NCBI GenBank assembly: GCA_022826905.1
Contig: JAJDUA010000030.1
Location: 1-36,864, forward strand
Origin: Candidatus Dadabacteria bacterium
Lineage (GTDB): Bacteria > Desulfobacterota_D > UBA1144 > Nemesobacterales > Nemesobacteraceae
DNA: 36,864 nucleotides
Direction: 5' to 3'
The translations under genes and the position numbers were made by a program. Numbering within the stretch: position 1 is the first letter of the stretch; each line of letters starts with the position of its first letter. Shown here piece after piece: positions 30,394 through 36,864 of the stretch. The notes below the pieces were generated by a model. It made no database searches. It was not told where the DNA came from and saw only the letters and a program-made list of their open reading frames with translations.

Positions 30394-31600
30394 CGGGCTC
30401 CAGTTTTTCTATGACTGCCGCTCCTATGCTGTCTCCCCATACGTTTATGGTGGTGCGGAACCTGTCCAAAAACCAGTCAATCGCAAGTATCATACCTACG
30501 CCCTCTATGGGGAGCCCGACGGCCTGCAGCACAAGCACCATGGTTACGAGCCCGGCTTCCGGTATGCCCGCGGCTCCTATGGCCGCCAGAGTGGCGGTGA
30601 GAAAAACCACGACGAGTTCACCTCCCCCGAGGTGTATTCCGTAGCTCTGAGCGATGAATATTACGGCGACAGACTCGTAAAGAGCTGTTCCGTCCATGTT
30701 GACTGTGGCTCCGAGGGGCAGAACGAATTTTGAGATTTTTGGCGAAACCTTGGCGTTTTCCGTTACGTTGGTAATGGTAAGTGGAAGGGTGGCTGAGGAC
30801 GAGGCGGTTGAAAAAGCCGTGAGAAGCGATTCGCTCAGATCTTTGAAGTAAGTAACCGGGTTCCTCCCGGATAATGCCCGCAGCAGCAGCGGGAGAATAA
30901 CGAACCCTTGGATAAGCAGCCCCAAGAGAACGCAGAACACGTATTTACCCAGTTGCATTGCAAGCCGGAGCACTTCGTCCCCGCCCCCTGCTTCTCCGAT
31001 TTTCCCGGCTATTAGGCCGAAAATGCCTATCGGAGTCAATGCGATTATCCAGTGCACTACTTTCATAATGGCCTTGTCCATGGATTCAAACAGGTCCAGA
31101 ACCAATTGCCTTTCTTTGTTCAGTTTCCCAAACGCTATTCCGAAGAGAAGAGATGCGATTATGATTGGAAGGATCTGGAATTCGTATGCGGACTCAAAAA
31201 GATTCGGCGTTGATATCTGCCGAAGGATGTCGGTTACTTTGAATCCCTCCTTGCTTTTTACTACCTCGGGCATCGTTCCCTTGAGCATCTCGCTGCCGTC
31301 TCCGGGCTGCACCATCGTGACCACCGCTATTCCGATTGAAACGGCTATCGCTGTGGTTACCGCATAGTAGGCGATGGTTTTAAGCCCAAGAGAACCCAGG
31401 TTGCCGACTTTCATTATGCTTAGCGTGACCGACACTATTATGAGGGGGAGGACGACCATCTTGAGGGCGTTTAGGAAAAGCTCTCCGATAATCTGGGTTC
31501 CCGCGCCGAATTCAGGGAAAAACGAACCGACGGCGCCACCCAGCAAAACGCCTGCGATTATTCCCAGAACCAGTCTGTTTTTTGATATGAAGGATTCCAT
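30377..31600 (-). CDS. Dicarboxylate/amino acid:cation symporter (DAACS, GltP/DctA-like)
   Basis: A 407-residue membrane transporter of the glutamate/aspartate/C4-dicarboxylate family. Hallmarks are the serine-rich re-entrant loop STASSSATLPLTI, the PLGATVNMDGTALYE motif that binds Na+ and substrate, and the second hairpin AAIGAAGIPEAGLVTMVLVL. The conserved Asp and Thr of helix 8 (AIDWFLDRFRTTINVWGDS) are present. It probably imports glutamate, aspartate or C4 acids with Na+ or H+. It leads a minus-strand operon with ruvX and the hydrolase. No clear ribosome site precedes ATG 31600. Confidence 0.93.
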   Translation of the reverse strand: MESFISKNRLVLGIIAGVLLGGAVGSFFPEFGAGTQIIGELFLNALKMVVLPLIIVSVTLSIMKVGNLGSLGLKTIAYYAVTTAIAVSIGIAVVTMVQPGDGSEMLKGTMPEVVKSKEGFKVTDILRQISTPNLFESAYEFQILPIIIASLLFGIAFGKLNKERQLVLDLFESMDKAIMKVVHWIIALTPIGIFGLIAGKIGEAGGGDEVLRLAMQLGKYVFCVLLGLLIQGFVILPLLLRALSGRNPVTYFKDLSESLLTAFSTASSSATLPLTITNVTENAKVSPKISKFVLPLGATVNMDGTALYESVAVIFIAQSYGIHLGGGELVVVFLTATLAAIGAAGIPEAGLVTMVLVLQAVGLPIEGVGMILAIDWFLDRFRTTINVWGDSIGAAVIEKLEPDENTA

Positions 31601-31678
31601 GGATGTTGACTCTTTTTCTTGCTAAGTTAGGTTAACTAATTATATGATTTTTTTTTGTAAAGCCTGCCGGGAGTGAAA

Positions 31679-32077
31679 ATGAATTTCCTGCCAAAAAAGT
31701 ATCACGCCGTGCTTTTGTGCCTGCTTGTATCTGTTTTTTCTTCGGGTTGCGTGCTCGTAATGGGCGGCGTGGTCGGCGGCGGTAGCGCGGCTTATCTCAA
31801 GGGAGTTCTGAAGAGCAAGGAAACCACCTCATTTGACAAGGTCTGGTTTGCGGTGGTGGAGGTGGTGGAACAGCAGGAGTTTGAGGTAACCAGAAAAGAG
31901 AGCAAGGTGGGCAAGGCGCTTGTCGAAGCCAGACTTCCCGACCAGAATAAAATGGTCTATATAACCGTCAAGTACGACAAGCCCGAGATAACCGATCTGA
32001 TTATCCGCGTGGGCATCTGGGGAGATGAGGAGGAGTCAAGGCGTATACTCAAGCTTATTCACGAAAAACTCTATTGA
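31679..32077 (+). CDS. DUF3568-like lipoprotein
   Basis: A 132-residue lipoprotein. The signal ends in the lipobox VFSSGC, after which MGGVVGGGSAAYLKGVLKS matches the glycine-rich start of DUF3568 lipoproteins. The rest is an alpha/beta segment (FDKVWFAVVEVVEQQEFEVT...LIIRVGIWGDEEESRRIL). Function is unknown. I chose ATG 31679 over GTG 31673 because GGGAG lies 6 bases before it. It is transcribed away from the symporter. Confidence 0.82.
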   Translation: MNFLPKKYHAVLLCLLVSVFSSGCVLVMGGVVGGGSAAYLKGVLKSKETTSFDKVWFAVVEVVEQQEFEVTRKESKVGKALVEARLPDQNKMVYITVKYDKPEITDLIIRVGIWGDEEESRRILKLIHEKLY

Positions 32078-32143
32078 ACAACAGAACTGACTGCCCTGAC
32101 ATTCCGCCTCAGGGAAGGGTCTGCGGCCTGATGGCGTGTGATC

Positions 32144-32497
32144 ATGAAGCAAGACTCCCGTATCAGTTATGTCGAGTTGTGCGCGGAGGAATTCAGTAAG
32201 GTCAAGGCGTTTTACGGAGATGTGTTTGGCTGGACCTTCCAGGACTACGGTGACTGCTTTTGTGCTTTCAAGGACGGCAGCATGGACGGCGGGTTTTACC
32301 GCTCCCCTCTGCATTCTGACAGCGGCCAATGCGCTGCTCTGGTAGTGCTTTACGCGAAAGATCTGGAAGCCACGCAGGAGCGCATCACTGCCGCCGGGGG
32401 CGAACTCTGCAAGCCTATATTTTCCTTCCCCGGCGGGCGGCGGTTTCATTTTCTAGACCCCAACCGCAATGAACTGGCGGTCTGGAGCGACCGCTAG
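32144..32497 (+). CDS. VOC-fold (glyoxalase/bleomycin resistance-like) protein
   Basis: A 117-residue single vicinal-oxygen-chelate module pair. It opens ISYVELCAEEFSKVKAFYGD, continues FGWTFQDYGD, and has the second half LVVLYAKDLEATQERITAAGG...FLDPNRNELAVWS. The usual metal His at the first strand is Glu/Cys here, though the last strand's Glu is kept. These proteins are diverse (glyoxalases, dioxygenases, drug-binding), so no reaction is assigned. GTG 32138 is an alternative start. Monocistronic, 66 bases after the lipoprotein. Confidence 0.85.
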   Translation: MKQDSRISYVELCAEEFSKVKAFYGDVFGWTFQDYGDCFCAFKDGSMDGGFYRSPLHSDSGQCAALVVLYAKDLEATQERITAAGGELCKPIFSFPGGRRFHFLDPNRNELAVWSDR

Positions 32498-32576
32498 GAA
32501 GCGGTTTCCCCGATGACCCGTGAAAATGCAACCATCGGGTCGGTGGTATAGTCTCAGCTATCGGCTGTGAGTGCCG

Positions 32577-33518
32577 TCAGTTCTTCCCGAGACTTTCGTA
32601 AAGCTCCATTTCAATATCAAGTTCCGTTCTGATTCCCGCCTCGTTAAGCTTTGCGTTTGCTTCCCTTATCGTTTCACATCCGTAGACCGCTTGCGCGGGT
32701 CTTGACACTTTTTCGTAAACTACCCGGGGATCTACGTAGAAAGTCACTGTGGAGCTTATATCAAGCTCGACTTTTCTTCTGCCGTTTCTTATTGAAGTGG
32801 CGCTGAAAACTCCTTTTGCGTACTTAACTGGTCCTCTGCTTGCTTCCGTGGGTATTACGCTTATCGCTTTTTCCATTAATTCCAGTGTGGTTGCAGATAT
32901 CCCCCAGCTCCCGAGCATTCCGTTGTTCCGTGCTATGATTCCGAACGATCTTTCAAGTTCCTCTTTGGAAAGCTCTCCGTCGCTTCCAAAGCCGAATACT
33001 CCCATTACGGTAGGCATCCGGAAACTCTGTCTGTAAAGCGCCGCGGTCATTACGGCGTCTGCAAGTGGACTCATGAGCCCCTTTTCGTCTCCGAATCCGA
33101 GTACGTCTCCACCGACGTCTATTCCCACCACCATATCTGCGCCGAGTTTTTCGGCGGCATCCGTTATGCCCTCAAAAACCTTCTCCGGACCGTAACTGAT
33201 ATCCACGAGAAGAGTTTCCTCTCCAAGAACTTCTGCCATGCCTGCTTCGGCGAATCTCGCTCCGCCTCGGGTAGTGGAATCTTTGTTGCATCTCCAGACC
33301 ACCTCGTTTATCTCGCGGACATTGTGTGATTCTTCAAGTTTTCTGGGCCCCGGATCGGGGTCTATTGTGAAACGCTCCCAGCTGAGACCTCCAAGAACAC
33401 ACTGCGTTCCGTTTATCTCGAGCAGGTTTGCCGTGGGAAGGGTTCCTACTATATCGCCGCCTCCTCCTATCCCGAGCAGAATGGCCTTTTTCGAATTTTT
33501 AAGGATATCCTCAAGCAT
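32577..33518 (-). CDS. DUF1152 family protein
   Basis: A 313-residue soluble protein of DUF1152. It shows the glycine-rich nucleotide-binding-like start LLGIGGGGDIVGTLPTANLL, then GGLSWERFTIDPDPGPRKLE, and DMVVGIDVGGDVLGFGDEKG, all typical of the family found in archaea and some bacteria. A role has not been established. ATG 33518 begins the conserved MLEDILKNSKKAILLG and has GAAGAAG upstream; the longer frame adds non-conserved residues. Single minus-strand gene, divergent from the leucine-rich-repeat gene. Confidence 0.88.
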   Translation of the reverse strand: MLEDILKNSKKAILLGIGGGGDIVGTLPTANLLEINGTQCVLGGLSWERFTIDPDPGPRKLEESHNVREINEVVWRCNKDSTTRGGARFAEAGMAEVLGEETLLVDISYGPEKVFEGITDAAEKLGADMVVGIDVGGDVLGFGDEKGLMSPLADAVMTAALYRQSFRMPTVMGVFGFGSDGELSKEELERSFGIIARNNGMLGSWGISATTLELMEKAISVIPTEASRGPVKYAKGVFSATSIRNGRRKVELDISSTVTFYVDPRVVYEKVSRPAQAVYGCETIREANAKLNEAGIRTELDIEMELYESLGKN

Positions 33519-33717
33519 GGTGACTTCTTCGCGACGGTGATTACTAATAGCCGTTCTGACATAATGATCAAGATGTCTTTTGTGAAGTGATTGCACCTGT
33601 GCAGAGAAATCGGTTGCGTAGGCAGCTCAGATTTTGTAAAATTAAACTGGGGGAGGGAAGATTTGTATACCTCTTCCGGAAACCGGAGGCAGTGCGTTTT
33701 ATTTGAGGAAAGTCAGG

Positions 33718-36700
33718 ATGGTGTCATTATGTGCTTTGATCATAAAAGCAGTCAGATTGGTGTACCCCCCCCCCCCCCCATATATATCCTAATCCGCAGG
33801 CGTTACTCCGCTCCAGCGGAGAAACAAGACATTTTCTTTCCGTCTCGCACTGTATTCTGATCTTTGCGGCGCTTGCGTTTTTTCTTCTCGCAGGAGACGC
33901 GCGGGCGCAGATAGACTGTGATGCATTTACTTTTCCGAATTCTCCCACTGATATAGATGTACTCAAAAAGCTTTACTGCGACACGGACGGTCCGAACTGG
34001 TCAGACAACACCAGATGGGGTTCCGGTACTCCCGACAACTCAAGCAACCAGTGGCATGGGGTTACTGTTAATGCAGAAGCTCCTCCTAAAGTGGTTACTA
34101 TTACATTGCTCGCCCACGACCTAAGCGGAACTATACCATCTGAGCTTGGGATGTTGAGCAGTCTCACGTCGTTGAACCTCGGCGATAACAATCTGACCGG
34201 GAGCATTCCGTCTGCGCTTGGGAACCTGACCAGCCTTACGGAGTTGGTTCTCAACGGCAACCAGTTAAGCGGCACAATACCATCCACGCTTGGGAACCTT
34301 AGCAACCTTACGCTGATAGACCTCAACAACAACCAGTTAAGCGGCGAGATACCAGACTTGAGCCGACTGACCAGCCTCGCAAATTTGACTCTTAGCGGCA
34401 ACGAGTTAAGTGGCACGATACCATCCACGCTTGGGAGCCTGAGCAACCTCACGTATCTGTGGCTCAGCCGCAACAATTTAAGCGGTTCGATACCGCCTGC
34501 TCTCGGGAACTTGACCAGCCTTATGCAGTTGCAAATAACCGACAACAATTTAAGCGGTTCGATACCGCCTGCTCTCGGGAACTTGACCAGCCTTATGCAG
34601 TTGCTTCTCAGCAACAACAATTTAAGCGGCACAATACCATCCACGCTTGGGAAGCTGACCAGCCTCCAGCTCCTGTATCTCAACAACAACCAGTTAAGCG
34701 GCACGATACCAGACTTGAGCCGACTGACCAACCTTGTGGAGTTGCACCTCAACTCTAACCAGTTGACGAGGAGCATACCAGACTTGAGCCGACTGACCAG
34801 CCTTACGCAGTTGAGTCTCAACAGCAACCAGTTAAGCGGCACGATACCGGCTACGCTTGGGAGCCTGACCAACCTTGTGACAGTGTTTCTCGACAACAAC
34901 CAGTTAAGCGGCACGATACCGTCTACGCTTGGGAATCTGACCAGCCTCCAGCTCCTGTATCTCAACAACAACCGGTTAAGCGGCCCGATACCGGCTACGC
35001 TTGGGAGCCTGACCAGCCTTCAGCAGTTGCGTCTCCAGAACAACCAGTTAAGCGGCGAGATACCACCTGAGCTTGGGGACCTGAGCAACCTTCAGCTGTT
35101 GTGGCTCTACGAAAACCGTTTAAGCGGTGAGATACCAGACCTGAGCAGTCTTACCAGCCTTTCGCAGTTGACTCTCCACCGTAACGAGTTAAGCGGCGAG
35201 ATACCGTCTACGATTGGGGACCTGAGCAGCCTCCAGTATTTGTATCTCCAGGAAAACCAGTTAAGCGGCTCAATACCGCCTGAGATCGGGAACCTGACCA
35301 GCCTTATATGGTTATTTCTCCACGAAAACCAGTTAAGCGGCTCAATACCGTCTACGCTTGGGAATCTGACCAGCCTCCAGCGCCTGTATCTCAACAACAA
35401 CCAGTTAAGCGGCTCAATACCGCCTGAGATCAGGAACCTTAGCAACCTTTCGGAATTGCTTCTCAACAACAACCAGTTAAGCGGCGAGATACCAGACTTG
35501 AGCGACCTGATCAGCCTCCAGACATTGCTTCTCCACAGAAACAATCTAACGGGCACCATACCGGATTTGAACACACTGACCAGTCTACAGTTCCTGTTTC
35601 TCCACAAAAACGACCTGAGCGGAAGCGTACCCGCTTGGTTAACCAGTCATGGCAGTCTTCTTGAACTCTCCCTATGGTCAAATCCGCAGCTTACGATCCA
35701 GCCACTGGACTCAACCCTCTTGCCCAAGCATGACAGGGCCGCTCTGCGCTTTATCCATGCCGGCAACAATGGAGCGCAGTGGAGAAACAAGAATAACTGG
35801 GTATCTGGAGCGGTTACTTCCGACTGGCACGGAGTGACCCTCAGCAACGGTCTGGTTACGGGGCTTGATCTTCGGAGCAACAATCTCAGGGGAGATATGG
35901 ATGAAGCGTTCTCGGGTCTGCTGTCCCTTGAAACTCTGATTCTTTCCGGAAACCGCGGTCTTACAGGAGAACTTCCGCTTGAACTCTCAAGCCTGTCCGC
36001 CCTTGCGACTCTTAACGTAAGGTGCACAGGTGTGGGTGTTCCTGACAATCAGGACTTCATGACCTGGCTCTCTGGTATCAGCTTTACCAGTTCCTACTGT
36101 CCGCCGCCGCCGCCGCCACCGCCACCGCCACCGCCACCTCCACCTCCAGAATCCGACTGTGATGGCCTGAGTGAGGACAGGGGGGATGATGGGTTGGCCA
36201 TATCTCCCGGTTGCGTGGGCACAAGCCTGATCGAGATCAGCAGCGAGGAAGGAGAGTACATTACGATAGAATTAAGCGTAGCGGGAGACGACGAGCCTGA
36301 TGAGATGCCGTCAATAATACTTTCTTCTCCCGTTGTTGAGCGCGTTGAAACTGTTTCCTTTGAACTCAGTGTTCCTTCGGAAGAACAACTGCCTGAAGGA
36401 CTTAGTCTTGAGGGGTTTGCGGTGAGAGCGGGTATTGGCAGCGTCACGCTCGGGGAGAATGAGACAGTGTCTGTGTGTCTGCCCGCATCTGAGCCCGAGG
36501 AGGAGCCAATGCCCGGGCTTTACCGTTATGATGGAGAGGACTGGGTGCCTTTTTCAGAGTCCGGGATAGAGACTGTTAACGATATGGAATCTTTATGCGC
36601 TGACACTTCATCCCTTCCATCTCTTTTCGGGGTTTTCGTTGAGATTCCCGAACCTCCGGTCACGGAAGATGAGAGCGGTGGGGGATGTTCTGTTGTTTCT

Positions 36701-36864
36701 TATGGAAGCGGCGGAAGCGGGCTGCTGGCCACCGTGTTCAACCTGCTTCTGATCCTGTCCTGCCTGATTTTGGTGCGGAGAAAACAGCGGGATACGCATC
36801 CGGGGCAACCACGGAGACATACCACTGGGAAAGCTTCTGTTATGTCCTTGTATACGACTCCTCC
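33718..36864 (+). CDS. Large leucine-rich-repeat surface protein, partial, frame set by a poly-C tract
   Basis: An exported LRR protein open to the window edge, about 984 residues from Gln/Ile at 33911. A signal peptide (ILIFAALAFFLLAGDARAQ) is followed by an N-terminal cap (LYCDTDGPNWSDNTRW...WHGVTV). About twenty plant-type 22-24-residue repeats (LxxNxLSGxIPxxLGNLTSL) come next. A second cap and short LRR unit (from about 35730), 16 prolines (36101-36148), an acidic beta domain like 'choice-of-anchor U' modules, a GGGC motif (36677-36688), a transmembrane helix (LLATVFNLLLILSCLILV) and RRK complete it. No ATG, GTG or TTG in frame precedes the signal peptide. The nearest start with a ribosome site (GAGG, then ATG 33718) is out of frame across 15 C; 14 or 17 C would join them. 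Confidence 0.85.
33765..33779 (+). repeat. Poly-C tract (C15) at the start of the LRR protein gene
   Basis: Fifteen consecutive C between a start codon with ribosome site (ATG 33718) and the signal peptide of the LRR protein. As given, that start terminates at TAA just after the tract (…CCA TAT ATA TCC TAA). Removing one C or adding two opens the whole protein. A second frame entering from ATG 33729 would need 13 or 16 C. Confidence 0.9.
33806..33821 (+). repeat. Inverted repeat between poly-C tract and signal peptide
   Basis: CTCCGCT-CC-AGCGGAG, a perfect 7-bp inverted repeat with a 2-base centre, lies 26 bases after the C run. It could form a cruciform or RNA hairpin near the start of the LRR gene. 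Confidence 0.6.

Noticed and set aside
33973-34971. A 332-codon minus-strand reading frame rich in LVRLPSVDGIVPLNWL repeats, and similar ones at 35107-35607 and 35647-36048
   Set aside because: They are antisense readings of the LRR repeats, created by the 72-base periodicity. The plus strand encodes a well-formed LRR protein with caps, signal peptide and anchor.
34100-35640. Regularly spaced repeats that could be mistaken for a CRISPR array
   Set aside because: Units are contiguous 66-72-base coding repeats without unique spacers, translate to canonical LRRs, and no cas genes are nearby.

Overview
The window is bacterial, gene-dense and built around ordinary housekeeping genes. Outer-membrane proteins (a porin-like barrel and a TonB-dependent receptor), periplasmic signal peptides, lipoproteins, and the psd/pssA route to phosphatidylethanolamine all point to a Gram-negative (diderm) cell. 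No marker here lets me name a phylum; the mixed strand layout and short operons would suit an uncultivated environmental lineage, but that is a guess. Two housekeeping genes (bolA-like and clpP) have near-consensus -35/-10 boxes ending about 7-12 bases before the start codon and no Shine-Dalgarno, so this organism probably makes some leaderless mRNAs.

Layout. 1-543: remains of a HEPN/MNT nucleotidyltransferase pair. 645-2922 (minus): release-factor-like protein, secreted nuclease, YeiH-type exporter. 2948-3049: CBS-domain scrap. 3200-3765: BolA/IbaG-like protein and monothiol glutaredoxin (Fe-S/iron handling). 3875-9566: one long plus-strand operon, ilvN-ilvC-psd-pssA-M16 protease. 9608-10543: MscS channel. 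10622-10847: tRNA-Lys(CUU) and tRNA-Leu(UAG). 10876-16563: a coherent locus of ApbE flavin transferase, a His-bearing small membrane protein, a periplasmic FMN-binding protein, an outer-membrane porin and a cytochrome c-FTR1 iron permease fusion, with palindromes in the divergent porin/FTR1 promoter region. This looks like a flavin/heme-assisted iron uptake system.

16629-24562 is the usual tig-clpP-clpX neighbourhood, but it is split. A DUF4160/DUF2442 pair precedes tig. Between tig and clpP lie about 3.9 kb of foreign-looking DNA: a SacI-family restriction endonuclease, a Dam-type adenine methyltransferase, an internally deleted IS1595-type transposase, a hypothetical gene, an A11-C10-T6 tract, and two copies of a ~75-bp repeat, each immediately 3' of a cargo gene. 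ClpP, ClpX and a Trm112-like protein follow.

24703-26937 is a TonB-dependent receptor. 27270-28349 (minus) is a cysteine-rich secreted protein of unknown function. 28612-29063 is a small protein beside a broken retropepsin-like gene. 29132-31600 (minus) holds a glutamate/dicarboxylate symporter, ruvX and an alpha/beta hydrolase. 31679-33518 holds a DUF3568-like lipoprotein, a VOC-fold protein and a DUF1152 protein. From 33718 to the right edge runs a large leucine-rich-repeat surface protein, open at the window end. Its plausible start codon is separated from the rest by a run of 15 C, and the run length decides the reading frame: a candidate phase-variable surface protein, and the most striking item here.
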